This document shows positions 1 to 9,061 of a stretch of 64,000 nucleotides of DNA, piece by piece. Positions within the stretch are counted from its first letter, which is position 1. Each line of letters begins with the position of its first letter. The notes below the pieces were generated by a model. It was not told the origin of the DNA. It made no database searches and worked only from the letters and a program-made list of their open reading frames with translations. Source of the stretch: an uncultured Clostridia bacterium (GTDB lineage: Bacteria; Bacillota; Clostridia; Christensenellales; Borkfalkiaceae); assembly GCA_947624215.1 (NCBI GenBank), contig CANQJJ010000004.1:1-64000 (forward strand), read 5' to 3'. The translations under genes were made by a program, and so were the position numbers.

Positions 1-39
1 ATTACGAATCAGCTGCTCTACCGACTGAGCCACAGTAGC
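1..39 (-). tRNA. tRNA-Thr(CGT), 5' part only
   Basis: Read on the minus strand, the sequence gives a 7-nt acceptor strand GCTACTG, TG at positions 8-9, a D-arm with stem GCTC/GAGC, and then an anticodon arm whose loop TTCGTAA carries anticodon CGT (threonine). The gene runs off the left edge of the window just after the anticodon loop, so the variable and T arms are missing. The visible part has normal proportions. Confidence 0.85.
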
Positions 40-145
40 ATCCCCGTTTGCAGATGCTCGATACCCCTCTATTATAGGGGAATCCGCCGCAAATTGCAAG
101 CATTTTTCACGGCCAATTTGATTTTTGCCGATTTTTTTTCTTTCA

Positions 146-1048
146 TCACACCTTCTTCTTTCCGGGGACAAACATCCTGATCCGCCCGCGGAGCACCTCC
201 ACGTCGATATCCCCCGCGAGCCCTTTCTCTCCGTCAAAGTCCCAAACGAGCTCACGATGGGTCTGAATGCGGACATGGTCCCCACGGATGATGTCTATGT
301 CCTTCTTCTTTACCTTCACGCCGACCACCATGAAAGCCGCGAGCGAGAAGTATGCCCCGATCTTTTGGAAGAAATTCGGCCGCTTCGCCTGCTTGATGAG
401 CACGAGTTCCAGCATGCCGTCTTGCATGCTCGCATCCCTGTTTACGGGAAATCCCGCCAGCGATCTGCCGTTCAATACGAAGGCCAGCACGGCGTCCGTC
501 TCAAACGTCCGCTCCCCGCACTCCCCCGAGAGCGGAAACACCTCGAGCTTCATGTTCTTCGCCAGCCCGCGGAAAAAATACGCGAACCACCCGAACACCT
601 TTTTCTGCTTCTGCGGCGTCTGGTAGGTGACGCACGTCAGCGACCCCGCCGCGGCGACATACATCACATACCGCGTGCCGTTCACCCGCATGCAATCCAG
701 CCGCTCGCTCCTGCCCTTTAAGATGACGTCGATCGCCCCGCGCACCGAACGCGGTATCCCGAGAGAATGCGCCACGTCGTTCGCCGTGCCCGCAGGCAGA
801 TACCCGAGCTGAACGTCTTGCCCGCTTAGCCCCTGCAACACGTTGTTGAACGTGCCGTCCCCGCCCGAAAAGACGATGACGTCATACTTTTGTGCCCCGT
901 CGCGGACGCGCTCCTCCATGTCCTCGGCACTCGAGGTGGCCACCATGTCCAAATCATACACTGCGCTGAGGCGTTTTTCAATGTATTTCAGTTTGCGGCG
1001 GATGACCCCTTTCCCGCTGTTCGGATTGTAGAGAAACAGGCACTTCAT
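146..1048 (-). CDS. Diacylglycerol/lipid kinase family protein (DagK/YegS/BmrU type)
   Basis: The 300-residue protein has the fold signature of ATP-dependent lipid kinases: an N-terminal LYNPNSGKG nucleotide-binding motif, the catalytic-domain signature VFSGGDGTFNNVL near residue 70 and GYLPAGTANDVA shortly after. The second domain ends in a GRIRMFVP-like strand. The likely role is phosphorylation of diacylglycerol or a related lipid at the inner membrane face. The frame stays open upstream to 1612, but that stretch is antisense-like in composition. The ATG at 1048 has a consensus promoter immediately upstream, and the kinase homology starts there. There is no Shine-Dalgarno sequence: the ATG begins six bases after TATAAT, so a leaderless message is predicted. 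Length agrees with family members of about 300 residues. The exact lipid substrate cannot be read from the sequence. Confidence 0.9.
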   Translation of the reverse strand: MKCLFLYNPNSGKGVIRRKLKYIEKRLSAVYDLDMVATSSAEDMEERVRDGAQKYDVIVFSGGDGTFNNVLQGLSGQDVQLGYLPAGTANDVAHSLGIPRSVRGAIDVILKGRSERLDCMRVNGTRYVMYVAAAGSLTCVTYQTPQKQKKVFGWFAYFFRGLAKNMKLEVFPLSGECGERTFETDAVLAFVLNGRSLAGFPVNRDASMQDGMLELVLIKQAKRPNFFQKIGAYFSLAAFMVVGVKVKKKDIDIIRGDHVRIQTHRELVWDFDGEKGLAGDIDVEVLRGRIRMFVPGKKKV

Positions 1049-1054
1049 GCTTCT

Positions 1055-1083
1055 ATTATACCAACTTTTCCCGCCTTTGGCAA
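1055..1083 (-). promoter_or_regulatory. Sigma-A promoter of the lipid kinase gene, leaderless type
   Basis: The -35 box TTGCCA (1083-1078) and -10 box TATAAT (1060-1055) are separated by 17 bases. The start codon follows the -10 box after six bases (AGAAGC), so transcription should begin at or next to the A of the ATG. Confidence 0.8.
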
Positions 1084-1089
1084 GGATTT

Positions 1090-1761
1090 TCAACGAAAAT
1101 ATGCGGGCGCCTCTAAAATCGTGAAGAGCAGCGCGACCTGCATGTACCTCAAATCCTTTGCGAAGATGAGCCCCGCGTCCGCCTCCTTGGCCCGCCGCCT
1201 TGCCCGCAGGAGCTCGACGTTCCACAAACTGAACGTCCCGTCGCTGTTCTTGCCGATCAGCCCGTCCAAGGCGTCGGCCGCTCCCCGCACGGCGGCATGG
1301 GCCTCCTCCTGCGCCCCTCCCCGCTCCAACCCGTTGGCCGCGTCGAAGAGCAGTCTCGAAACCGAGTCGAGCGTCGTCAGATTCCCCTCGATTTTTTCCC
1401 GCATCCCGTGCTCCGCCGAAAAGCTCCCGAGCGAGCGCGTAAGAACGCTTACCTCGACCCCTTTCTCGGACATGGTACCCTGCAAATACGTCGCATCCTC
1501 CTTTCGGTAGTACCCTGCGAGGACGACGAGCCCCTCGCTTTCGAGCAGGTATCCCGCCCCTCCCGCAAGGTAGGCCTCCCCCGCAAGCGCCGCAGAAGTC
1601 GATGTCTCGCACGCCCGCACGAGAAAATGATAAGAAAAGGACAGCCCCGTCTTCTCCCGCCCGCCGCGCTCGAACAGCCCGACGAAGAAGCTCAAAACGG
1701 CAATGAACAGAAATACCGCGGCGACGAACACCGTCCCGCCGTGGGGAAGACGCACTCTCAT
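1090..1761 (-). CDS. Membrane-anchored protein of unknown function
   Basis: A 223-residue protein with one N-terminal hydrophobic segment (about residues 10-30, FVAAVFLFIAVLSFFVGLF) after a short basic start, then a soluble, probably extracytoplasmic part. The stretch LVVLAGYYRKEDATYL around residues 75-90 resembles the repeated strand of SPOR peptidoglycan-binding domains, but the match is weak and I do not assign that family. The C-terminal half is Ala/Glu/Leu-rich and probably helical. It lies just upstream of the lipid kinase on the same strand, which has its own promoter in the short gap, so the two need not be co-transcribed. No function can be given. Confidence 0.7.
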   Translation of the reverse strand: MRVRLPHGGTVFVAAVFLFIAVLSFFVGLFERGGREKTGLSFSYHFLVRACETSTSAALAGEAYLAGGAGYLLESEGLVVLAGYYRKEDATYLQGTMSEKGVEVSVLTRSLGSFSAEHGMREKIEGNLTTLDSVSRLLFDAANGLERGGAQEEAHAAVRGAADALDGLIGKNSDGTFSLWNVELLRARRRAKEADAGLIFAKDLRYMQVALLFTILEAPAYFR

Positions 1762-1834
1762 ACCCTATCCTATGCGCCGCCGCGCGAAAGTAAGAACTCC
1801 CCGCGAAAACTCCCCCGGATGCACGGCGGGGAAC

Positions 1835-1880
1835 AAAAAAAACCGCGGCCCATGCTTACCCCAAAGCAAAAGGACCGCGG
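1835..1880 (-). terminator. Rho-independent terminator of the nag operon
   Basis: On the minus strand an interrupted stem begins with CCGCGG (1880-1875), has inner arms GCTT/AAGC, closes with CCGCGG (1848-1843) and is followed by a run of eight T. It lies just after the nagA stop codon. Confidence 0.85.
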
Positions 1881-1891
1881 GTCTGTTTTAG

Positions 1892-3034
1892 TCAGGCGCG
1901 GAAGACGAGCTCCCCGCCGACGACGGTATAGATGACGTTGAAGGAGGCGTCGAGCACCGTGAGGTCTGCCCGTTTGCCGGGGGCGATGCTCCCCGTCTCG
2001 CCCAAGATCCCGAGGTCGGAAGCGGGGTTCCGCGTCGCACAGTCGACGGCCTCGCATAGGGGCATGCCCACCTTCTCCACGAGATTTTGCACGGCGCGGT
2101 TCATCTTTAAGACGCTGCCCGCGAGCGTTCCGTCGGCAAGGCGCGCCTCCCCGCCCTTGACATAGACCGTCTGCCCGCCGAGCTCGCTCACGCAGTCCCC
2201 GAGCCCCTTGGCGCGGATGGCGTCGGTGATGAGGATGCGCCTGTTTTGCGGCTTGTTCTTCATGAGCAGCCTCATCGCGGGCACGGAGACGTGGATGCAG
2301 TCGGCGATGAGTTCGCAGGAGAGCTCGTCGAGGAGCATGGCGCTGCCGACCACCCCCGCCTCTCTGTGGTGCAAGGGGGATTGGGCGTTGTAGGTGTGGG
2401 TGACGTGCGTCGCCCCCGCCCCGACCGCGCGCACGACGTCTTCATACTTCGCGCCCGAATGGCCGACCGAGGCGATGACCCCCGTGCTCCTCAGGTGGGA
2501 GATGAGCTCTATCGCGCCCTCTTCCTCGGGGGCAAGGGTCACGATGCGGATGCACCCCCCCGCCGCGCGTTGGTACTCCTCGAAGACGGAGACCGAGGGC
2601 TTTGCGACGTATTCGAGCGGTTGCGCTCCCTTGTGGCGGGCCGAGATGAAGGGCCCTTCGAGATGGACCCCGAGAAGGCGCGCGCCCCCCGCCGAGGGAT
2701 GGCTGTAATACTCCCCCGCCGCCTGCAAAGCACGGGTGATATTCTCGGGGCTCTGCGTCATCGTGGTGGCGAGAAATGCCCCCGTTCCCTCGGCCGCGAG
2801 CGTCTTTGCGATGGTCCCGATCGAGGCATGGGTACCGTCCATCGCGTCTGCACCGCCTGCGCCGTGGATGTGTTCATCGATAAATGCGGGCAGGACGACT
2901 GCCCCCGCGGGAAGCGGGAGAACGTCGGCTTCCCCCACCTCGCCGATGGCACGGATGCGCCCGTCGAAGGCGAGATCCGCCGTTATGATGCCGCGGCCCT
3001 CTGCGTATACGGCCGCCTGTCTGAATGCTCTCAT
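1892..3034 (-). CDS. nagA: N-acetylglucosamine-6-phosphate deacetylase
   Basis: A 380-residue metal-dependent amidohydrolase that removes acetate from GlcNAc-6-phosphate in the cytoplasm. Family marks are the metal motif DEHIHGAGGADAMDG near residue 55, HLEGPFISARHKGAQ near 125, the histidine region GHSGAKYED and ATHVTHTYNAQSPLHHRE near 195-220, and the catalytic aspartate in ITDAIRAKG near 270. The start has a strong Shine-Dalgarno sequence (GGAGGGGAGGAAA). It lies 18 bases downstream of nagB and is the last gene of the ROK-nagB-nagA operon, closed by a terminator. Its product GlcN-6-P is the substrate of NagB. Length is typical. Confidence 0.97.
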   Translation of the reverse strand: MRAFRQAAVYAEGRGIITADLAFDGRIRAIGEVGEADVLPLPAGAVVLPAFIDEHIHGAGGADAMDGTHASIGTIAKTLAAEGTGAFLATTMTQSPENITRALQAAGEYYSHPSAGGARLLGVHLEGPFISARHKGAQPLEYVAKPSVSVFEEYQRAAGGCIRIVTLAPEEEGAIELISHLRSTGVIASVGHSGAKYEDVVRAVGAGATHVTHTYNAQSPLHHREAGVVGSAMLLDELSCELIADCIHVSVPAMRLLMKNKPQNRRILITDAIRAKGLGDCVSELGGQTVYVKGGEARLADGTLAGSVLKMNRAVQNLVEKVGMPLCEAVDCATRNPASDLGILGETGSIAPGKRADLTVLDASFNVIYTVVGGELVFRA

Positions 3035-3052
3035 CGCGTTTCCTCCCCTCCT

Positions 3053-3775
3053 TTACAGCAGGGACGCCGCCGCCTCATCGACGACGAGCGTGCAGTCGGG
3101 ATGCAGCTGCAAGACGCTCGCGGGGAGCTGTTCGGTGACCGCCCCGCGCACCAGCCCGCAGACCGCCTTGGCCTTCCCCGCACCGTTGGCGAGAATGAGC
3201 ACCCGCCGTGCGTGCATGATATTTTTCAGCCCCATCGTGAGGGCCTTTCTCGGCACGTCTTCCTCCCGCGCAAAGAGACGGGCATTGTCGCGGATGGTGC
3301 TCTCGGCAAGTGCGACGACGTGCGTCTCCGAGCCGAAGGGCGTCCCCGGTTCATTGAAGGCGATGTGGCCGTTGGAGCCGATCCCGAGCACCTGGATGTC
3401 CTGTTGCATCGTCTCCAAGAGGCGGTTGTAGCGGGCGCACTCCTCGGCGAGATCGGGCGCGAGGCCGTTCGCGATGTGCGTGTTCTCGGGCAGGATATCG
3501 AGGTGGGAGAAGAGATTTTTGCGCATAAAATAGACGTAGCTCTGGTCGCTCCCGGGGCCGAGGCCGACGTACTCATCGAGGTTGACCGTGCGGATGCCGC
3601 GGTAAGACGTCCCGCCCCTGCGGTGGTCCTCCGCCATGCGCGCATACAGGCCGAGGGGGGTGGTGCCCGTGGCGAGCCCCAAGACGGCCTCGGGGTTCTC
3701 CTTTACGACGGCCTTGACGAGGCGAAAGGCCTCCTCGCTCATCTCTTCATAACTCTTTGTGATGACGATCTTCAT
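3053..3775 (-). CDS. nagB: Glucosamine-6-phosphate deaminase
   Basis: A 240-residue cytoplasmic enzyme that converts glucosamine-6-phosphate to fructose-6-phosphate and ammonia. It shows the phosphate-binding TGTTPLGLYARM loop near residue 37, the catalytic region NLDEYVGLGPGSDQSYVYFM near 70-90 and GIGSNGHIAFNEPGTPF near 135. It is slightly shorter than the E. coli enzyme and close to Bacillus NagB. The ATG follows AAGGAG at a good distance. It sits between the ROK gene and nagA in one operon, giving a complete route from GlcNAc-6-P to glycolysis. Confidence 0.97.
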   Translation of the reverse strand: MKIVITKSYEEMSEEAFRLVKAVVKENPEAVLGLATGTTPLGLYARMAEDHRRGGTSYRGIRTVNLDEYVGLGPGSDQSYVYFMRKNLFSHLDILPENTHIANGLAPDLAEECARYNRLLETMQQDIQVLGIGSNGHIAFNEPGTPFGSETHVVALAESTIRDNARLFAREEDVPRKALTMGLKNIMHARRVLILANGAGKAKAVCGLVRGAVTEQLPASVLQLHPDCTLVVDEAAASLL

Positions 3776-3841
3776 GATTTTTTCTCCTTATCTCGTAAAA
3801 ATGAAGGGCAGACCGCAGACATGGTATGCCCGTTTCTTGTC

Positions 3842-5182
3842 TTATTTGAGCGCGCACAGGGAAGCCGCGGCGACGGACTGCCCCACGCGGCGAGACTTCT
3901 CGTCGGGCGTATCGATGGTGGCGCGGAAGTTCGGGTAGTCGCTTTGCAGCACGCGGCGGCAGGCAGCGAGAACGGCGTCGCCCCCCCTTCCGCTCATCAC
4001 CCTGCCGAGGAGCAGAACGTGGCGGATGTCATAGAAGAGAGCGTAGAAGGGAAGGGTGTGCGCAAGATAGACGCCGATGTCGTCGAAAATTTGCAGGGCG
4101 AGGGGGTCTCCCTGCTCCGCGAGGGCCTGCACGATCTTGAGTTTTTGGGCGGGCGTGCCCTCCCTGAAGGTGAGCCCGCCATACTCCGCGAGCTTGATGA
4201 CGGCGTCCTGCGAGAAATATTTGCACCCGACGCCGCTGTCTCCGCTCCACTCGTCGCGCATGGCGTCCTCCCTGAAATCGACGGGCGCAAAGGCGAGTTC
4301 GGAGAGCCAGCCGTTGAGGCCGCCCGCACTGTTGATATACCCCGCCGCCTCGCTCGTGCCCATGGCGATGCCCAAAACTCTGCCCTCGCCGAGCTCCATG
4401 CTGCCCGCGAGCGCCGTGACGTCTCCGTCGTTTGCGACCTCAACGGGCACACCCATGTCCGCGGCGATGTTGATGTACATGTTCTTGACGTAGTCGCCGT
4501 ACACCTTCTTGTCCACTTTCAGAAAGAGGGAGGCGACCATGATCTTGTTGTTGATATACACGCCCGCCGAGGAGACGCCGATGCAGTCTACGCGGGGCAT
4601 TTTGGAGGCGGCCGTGCGCATGGCCGTGAGGATCTCGCGATAGTGGTAGTGCGGGTCCGTCTCCGTCTTGGGCGACCAGACGACCTCCTCGCTGTATACG
4701 GGCACCCCGTCGATGACGGCGCTCACCTTTCTGTCGCTCCCGCCCGCGTCAAAGCCGATGCGGCACCCCTCGAGATGGCCGCCCACCTGCACCGAGGCCC
4801 GCTTCTCGGGGGGGATACTGCCCAGCTCCACCACTTCGAAGGGCCGTTCGTAGACCCCTGCCATGAAGTCCGCGTCAAAGGCACGCGCCCCCGACGGGCT
4901 GTAATCGGCTTGCAGTCTTTTCAGCAGCCATCCCGCGCCGTGCACGCCGATGCGGAAGCCCCCGCACACCCAGAGCATGGTCTTGGCGATGCGCTCGGCG
5001 ATGCGGTAGGAAAACTCGCTCTCCTCCGCCGTGACGTCGAGGGAGTAGAGGTGGTTGTAGCCGCCGTCGCGCTCCACGACGAGCGTGGTGCAGACGGTCT
5101 CCTTCCCCTTCAAAAAGTTCTTGTGGTCGGCAAGCGCCGCAAGCATGGGATAAAATTTCTTGTCCAATACGGGAGACGTCAT
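3842..5182 (-). CDS. ROK-like sugar kinase/N-acetylglucosamine kinase-type protein
   Basis: A 446-residue ASKHA-fold protein. The C-terminal half carries kinase-like motifs: CIGVSSAGVYINN, VEVANDGDVTALAGS (with the catalytic-type Asp), GRVLGIAMGTSEAAGYI and GWLSELAF. The N-terminal half, with GGHLEGCRIGFDAGGSDRKV as the first phosphate loop, is longer than in ordinary ROK kinases of about 300 residues. The ATG at 5182 is preferred over upstream starts because it follows GGAGGGAAC. As first gene of an operon with nagB and nagA, it most likely phosphorylates an amino sugar or related hexose, but the substrate is an inference from context. A TTGCAT/TATAAT promoter lies upstream, divergent from the AraC-type regulator. 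Confidence 0.8.
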   Translation of the reverse strand: MTSPVLDKKFYPMLAALADHKNFLKGKETVCTTLVVERDGGYNHLYSLDVTAEESEFSYRIAERIAKTMLWVCGGFRIGVHGAGWLLKRLQADYSPSGARAFDADFMAGVYERPFEVVELGSIPPEKRASVQVGGHLEGCRIGFDAGGSDRKVSAVIDGVPVYSEEVVWSPKTETDPHYHYREILTAMRTAASKMPRVDCIGVSSAGVYINNKIMVASLFLKVDKKVYGDYVKNMYINIAADMGVPVEVANDGDVTALAGSMELGEGRVLGIAMGTSEAAGYINSAGGLNGWLSELAFAPVDFREDAMRDEWSGDSGVGCKYFSQDAVIKLAEYGGLTFREGTPAQKLKIVQALAEQGDPLALQIFDDIGVYLAHTLPFYALFYDIRHVLLLGRVMSGRGGDAVLAACRRVLQSDYPNFRATIDTPDEKSRRVGQSVAAASLCALK

Positions 5183-5210
5183 AGTTCCCTCCTTTTTCTC
5201 TCTTTCCTCT

Positions 5211-5238
5211 ATTATAGCCGCCCGCCCGGAGAATGCAA
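5211..5238 (-). promoter_or_regulatory. Promoter of the ROK-nagB-nagA operon
   Basis: On the minus strand TTGCAT (5238-5233) and TATAAT (5216-5211) are spaced by 16 bases. The leader then carries the Shine-Dalgarno sequence of the ROK gene. Confidence 0.7.
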
Positions 5239-5305
5239 GAGACATTCTTTCCGCATTATATCAAAATCGTTCGGAAAATAAATTTACAGAAAGAATCTGA
5301 AACTA

Positions 5306-5334
5306 TTGCGTCCGCCCGCGCGGTGTGGTATAAT
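5306..5334 (+). promoter_or_regulatory. Promoter of the AraC-type regulator, leaderless type
   Basis: TTGCGT (5306-5311), 17 bases, TATAAT (5329-5334), then GGGGAC and the ATG at 5341. The six-base gap predicts a transcript beginning at the start codon. It is back to back with the nag operon promoter. Confidence 0.75.
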
Positions 5335-5340
5335 GGGGAC

Positions 5341-6204
5341 ATGGCAGAGAAATTTTACGGGAGAAAGATCACCGACCTCGTCGCGGTGCAAAAGATCGTG
5401 ACCCTCCACTACCAACAGCTCCGCGCAGGCTATCGCTCGGAGGTGGAATCGCACGACTTCTGGGAGCTCATCTATGCCGACCGCCACGGGGTGATCGCAG
5501 ACATGGGTGGCACGGAAGCCGCCGTCGCGCAGGGAGAAGCGGCCTTCATCCAGCCCAACCTTCCGCACTTCGTCATATGCCCGGAGGACAGCAACATCTT
5601 CATCGTCTCCTTCGCGTGCAAGTCCCGCGCCATGGAGCATTTCCGCGGCGTCGTGCCCGTTCCCCCCTCGCGGCGGGCGCTCTTGCAGGCCATCATGACG
5701 GAGGCATACGGCACCTTCGACATTCCCGACTTCGACCCCGCCCTGAGGCGCCTCGAACTGCTCCCCGAACCCTCCCTCGGAGGCGAGCAGGCCATCAAGA
5801 ACATGCTTGAGCTCTTCCTCATCTACATGCTCCGCAAAGAGACGGCGCACACGGAGCGGTATTTCGTCTCGGAGTTCGAGAGCTCGGACGACTTGGAGGA
5901 GGCCATCGTGCGGTATCTCTCGGAGCACCTCTACGAGCCCTTCTCGCTCGGCGGGCTCTGCGGGGAACTGCACTACGGCAAGACGCGGCTGTGCACCTTC
6001 TTCAAGGAGCGGACGGGGCAGACCATCTACCAGACCTACCTCGCCATGAAGACGGACGAGGCGAAAGTGCTCATCCGCCGCGGGCTCTCCCCCTCCGAGG
6101 TCTCCGAAAAGCTCGGCTATTCCTCCCTCTCGCACTTCGTGAGCACCTTCAAAAAGAGCGTCGGCTGCACCCCCCGCGCCTACGCGCTCGGCATGCAAAA
6201 ATAG
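5341..6204 (+). CDS. AraC-family transcriptional regulator
   Basis: A 287-residue regulator. The N-terminal half is a cupin-like sensing domain (SHDFWELIYADRHGVI, then FIQPNLPHFVICPEDSNIF, both typical of the AraC arm/cupin region). The C-terminal 100 residues form the two-helix-turn-helix DNA-binding domain, ending in the family signature region SEKLGYSSLSHFVSTFKKSVGCTPRAY. The frame is open upstream to 5233, but the ATG at 5341 follows a consensus promoter and begins the cupin homology. It diverges from the ROK-nagB-nagA operon and is one of only two plus-strand genes, so control of amino-sugar catabolism is the natural guess. It shares a bidirectional terminator with the convergent ABC gene. 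Confidence 0.9.
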   Translation: MAEKFYGRKITDLVAVQKIVTLHYQQLRAGYRSEVESHDFWELIYADRHGVIADMGGTEAAVAQGEAAFIQPNLPHFVICPEDSNIFIVSFACKSRAMEHFRGVVPVPPSRRALLQAIMTEAYGTFDIPDFDPALRRLELLPEPSLGGEQAIKNMLELFLIYMLRKETAHTERYFVSEFESSDDLEEAIVRYLSEHLYEPFSLGGLCGELHYGKTRLCTFFKERTGQTIYQTYLAMKTDEAKVLIRRGLSPSEVSEKLGYSSLSHFVSTFKKSVGCTPRAYALGMQK

Positions 6205-6212
6205 CACGAAAC

Positions 6213-6279
6213 CCGCCCGCCCAAACGGCCCGCCGAAACCGCCCTCCCAAACCGCCCGCCCAAACGGCCCGCCGCGCCC
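6213..6279. repeat. Short GC-rich direct repeat after the AraC gene
   Basis: Two imperfect copies of a unit around CGCCCAAACGGCCCGCCG lie in tandem between the AraC stop codon and the shared terminator. No function is evident. Confidence 0.5.
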
Positions 6280-6290
6280 TTCTCGCAAAT

Positions 6291-6325
6291 AAAAAAGAAA
6301 GGCCTGCAATGCTTTGCAGACCTTT
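6291..6325. terminator. Bidirectional terminator between the AraC and ABC genes
   Basis: The stem GGCCTGCAA/TTGCAGACC with loop TGCT is flanked by A-rich sequence on the left and a T run on the right, so it can stop transcription from both convergent genes. A GGTACCATGTCT motif copy follows at 6332-6343. Confidence 0.85.
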
Positions 6326-6347
6326 TTTGTCGGTACCATGTCTGAAG

Positions 6348-8900
6348 TCAGACGGAACGGATGGCCTCCACGGGCTTCTTTCTCACCGTCATGATCACGG
6401 GCACCGAGGTGGAGACGGCGGCCGTGACGAAGGCGATGGCGAACACGATGAGCACGTTCAGGATGTCGAAGAGGAAGAGGCGGAAGGAGAAGATGCCCTG
6501 CGCGATGAGGATGTTGTTCACCACGATGCAGGCGATGTAGCTGAGCGTACACCCGAGCGCGAAACAGAGCAGCGTGATGGCCACGCCCTCCACCATGAAG
6601 ATCTTGTAGACGTCGAAGCCCGTCGCGCCCACGGCGCGGAGGATGCCGATGTCCTTCTTCTTGGCATTGATGCTGGCCGAGATGAAGTTGAAGAGGAGCA
6701 GGGCCGCGAAGACGGCAAGTGCCACTGCCACCGCCCCGAGAATGCCGAAGATGCGGCCGAAATCCCGCTCGCTCGAACGGATGGAGACCATGAAGTCGTA
6801 GGGAGCTTTATAGAAGTATCCGAGCGTGCCGTCCACGACATGGTCATACCCAAACACGGCCGAGACCGTCTTCTCCGTGCGCGGGGCGAAGAAATATTCA
6901 ATGTAGCTGCCCTCGGGATCCGCTTCGGGCGCGTAGGTATAGAACGTCCACCCCATGCCCGGCCGTCCGCCCCCGAACGACTGCCTGACGAACTCTCCGT
7001 TTTCATCCTTCAAGAGGAAGTCCGAGCTGAACTCCGAGCCCTCGTTGTATTGCATATACGATTCGACGTCCGAGGAGAGGTTGCGGATGTAATAGAACTG
7101 CGTGTTGGAGGGCTTATAGTAGTCGTAGAATCCCTCCCCCACCCAGCAGAGCGCGGACATGGAGTAGGTGTAGACGTAGCCGAACTCGTCCTCGAAGTCA
7201 TTCCACGAGGAGGCGTCCATGCCGCTCGAGGCCTGCCCGCCCATGAGGGGGGCGTAGTGGGAGAAGTCCTCCCCCGTGTCGACGATCCCCACAATGGTGA
7301 GGACGATGTTGGTCTTGTAGGCGTCGTTGCCGATGATGTCGCTGTTGTGGCGGATGGAGACCGTCTTGCCGAGGAGGTCGTCATACGTCTCGACGGGCGT
7401 GGAGGAATTGAAGGCGCCGTAGCCATAGTGGCGGAACATCTCGAAGACCATGGAGGAGACGACGCACTCCTGCTTATCGGCGGGGGCCCTGCCGTAGAGC
7501 ACATAGGTTTCGGGAAGATACTCCGCGTCGGCAAAGGCGGTGAAGGAGGTCATGGGCCCGTAGTAGGCGTCGCTCGTCACCGTGAGGGAGGCCACCGAGC
7601 CGCTCCAGAAGGAGAGATCGACGATATCGAGGGTGTAGGCGGGCACGAAGGCGGGATTTGCCGCGAGGAAGCGTTCTGCCTCAGCGGGCGAGAAGTGCGA
7701 ACGCGAGAGGCCCGTGTCGATCTCCTCGACGCGGGTGCCGTTTGCGCTCTTGATATACAGCGCCCCGTGCTTTTCGAGGACGGCCGCGTTGTAGTAGGAG
7801 CCCGCGAGCGTATCCGCCCCGACTTTGCCCGAAGAGTAGGTGATGAGGGTGGAGAAGATGCCGAAGACGATGAAGGCCACGGTGGCGAGAAGGGTGGTGA
7901 AGACCAGCCTGAGCGGTTTGGACTTCAACCCCGAGATGCCCATCTTGAGGGCATAGCGGAAGGGGAACTTGGAGCGGATAAATTTGCAGGTATCCTCGGG
8001 CACGGGTACCTCCTCCGCCTTCCTCTCGACGAAAGTATACTTGGAGACGCGCTCCTCGGGGAGCCGTGCGAGGTCCTCGTCCTCGGCGGAGATGACCACC
8101 CCGCCCTTGTGCGCGCGCACGAAGTCCACGATGCGTTTTTCATCCTCCGCGGAGAGCTCTGCGCCGCTCATGAGGGAGAACTTCTTGTCCGTTACCGCGT
8201 TGAGATTTTTGAACTCGCGCTCCACCTCTTCGCCGCGCATGACGTCGGAGACGATGTTGCCGTCTTTGAGCTCGATGATGCGGTCGGCATAGAGCTCGGC
8301 GAACTCCCTGTCGTGCGAGACGATGATGACGAGCTTGCTCTCGGAGAGCTTTTTAAGGGTATCGAAGACCTGCGCACCCGTCTTGGAGTCGAGGGCGCCC
8401 GTGGGTTCGTCGCCCATGATGATCTCGGGGTCCTTGACGAGGGCGCGCGCAATGGCGACGCGCTGTTTCTGCCCGCCCGAGAGCGTGTTGGGCTTTCTGT
8501 CGCCGAAGCCCGCGAGGTCGACGTCCGCGAGCAGCTTTTCTACCCGCTCCTTGTCGTGCGGCTGGCCTTGAAGCTCCAACGCGAGGGCCACGTTTTCGGC
8601 CACCGTCAGCTCGGCGAGGATGTTGTATTCCTGAAAGATGAAGCCGAGGTAGGTATTCCTGTAACTGTCGAAGTCGCTCTTGGAGAAATCCTTGGAGGAC
8701 TTTCCGTTGACGATGACTTCACCCTCGTCGGGTTCATCGAGCCCGCCCGATATGTTGAGGAGGGTGCTCTTGCCGCTCCCCGATTTGCCCAAGAGGAAGA
8801 CCATGCCGCGCTCGGGAAAGTCCACCGAGACGCCGTTCAGCGCCGTGACCGTCTCCCCCTTCGCGACATACCTCTTCACGAGATTTCTTACCTGTAACAT
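6348..8900 (-). CDS. MacB/LolD-type ABC transporter, ATPase fused to FtsX-like permease
   Basis: An 850-residue single-chain half transporter. Residues 1-225 are a LolD/MacB-like ATPase with Walker [10 protein letters not shown], signature LSGGQKQR, Walker [14 protein letters not shown] and the H-loop [11 protein letters not shown] linker leads to a first membrane segment ([21 protein letters not shown], about residue 325), then a large extracytoplasmic domain rich in Tyr, Ser and Asp. Three C-terminal membrane segments follow, with the FtsX signature [22 protein letters not shown]. Such proteins drive mechanotransmission or export of peptides, toxins or lipoproteins rather than sugar import. 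It has its own strong promoter and terminator and no partner gene, so it probably works as a homodimer. The substrate is unknown. Confidence 0.9.
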   Translation of the reverse strand: MLQVRNLVKRYVAKGETVTALNGVSVDFPERGMVFLLGKSGSGKSTLLNISGGLDEPDEGEVIVNGKSSKDFSKSDFDSYRNTYLGFIFQEYNILAELTVAENVALALELQGQPHDKERVEKLLADVDLAGFGDRKPNTLSGGQKQRVAIARALVKDPEIIMGDEPTGALDSKTGAQVFDTLKKLSESKLVIIVSHDREFAELYADRIIELKDGNIVSDVMRGEEVEREFKNLNAVTDKKFSLMSGAELSAEDEKRIVDFVRAHKGGVVISAEDEDLARLPEERVSKYTFVERKAEEVPVPEDTCKFIRSKFPFRYALKMGISGLKSKPLRLVFTTLLATVAFIVFGIFSTLITYSSGKVGADTLAGSYYNAAVLEKHGALYIKSANGTRVEEIDTGLSRSHFSPAEAERFLAANPAFVPAYTLDIVDLSFWSGSVASLTVTSDAYYGPMTSFTAFADAEYLPETYVLYGRAPADKQECVVSSMVFEMFRHYGYGAFNSSTPVETYDDLLGKTVSIRHNSDIIGNDAYKTNIVLTIVGIVDTGEDFSHYAPLMGGQASSGMDASSWNDFEDEFGYVYTYSMSALCWVGEGFYDYYKPSNTQFYYIRNLSSDVESYMQYNEGSEFSSDFLLKDENGEFVRQSFGGGRPGMGWTFYTYAPEADPEGSYIEYFFAPRTEKTVSAVFGYDHVVDGTLGYFYKAPYDFMVSIRSSERDFGRIFGILGAVAVALAVFAALLLFNFISASINAKKKDIGILRAVGATGFDVYKIFMVEGVAITLLCFALGCTLSYIACIVVNNILIAQGIFSFRLFLFDILNVLIVFAIAFVTAAVSTSVPVIMTVRKKPVEAIRSV

Positions 8901-8927
8901 GCTTTCCCCCTGTCGTTCTTACCTTTT

Positions 8928-8956
8928 ATTATAGAATATTTTGATTTTCCTGTCAA
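8928..8956 (-). promoter_or_regulatory. Promoter of the MacB-like ABC gene
   Basis: TTGACA (8956-8951), 17 bases, TATAAT (8933-8928). The 5' leader then carries AGGGGGAAAGC before the ATG at 8900. Confidence 0.85.
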
Positions 8957-9061
8957 AAACATCCGCCCCGTTTGCGCGGATTTTTATCTGATCATCACAA
9001 ACGGGCCGCCCAAGCCCCCGCTGCCGGAAAGAGCCGTAGCTTTCCGCCGCACGTTTTGCGG

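Noticed and set aside
1049..1612. N-terminal extension of the lipid kinase to 488 residues
   Set aside because: It overlaps the small membrane protein gene in another frame; the family homology and promoter place the start at 1048.
2246..5281. Very long plus-strand open frame (about 1000 codons) opposite nagA, nagB and the ROK gene
   Set aside because: It is antisense to three well-identified genes, rich in Arg, His, Gly and Asp as expected from GC-rich shadows, and has no ribosome-binding site or recognisable domain.
5991..8897. Long plus-strand open frame opposite the ABC transporter
   Set aside because: Shadow of the minus-strand gene, whose ATPase motifs are unmistakable; it also overlaps the real AraC 3' end in another frame.
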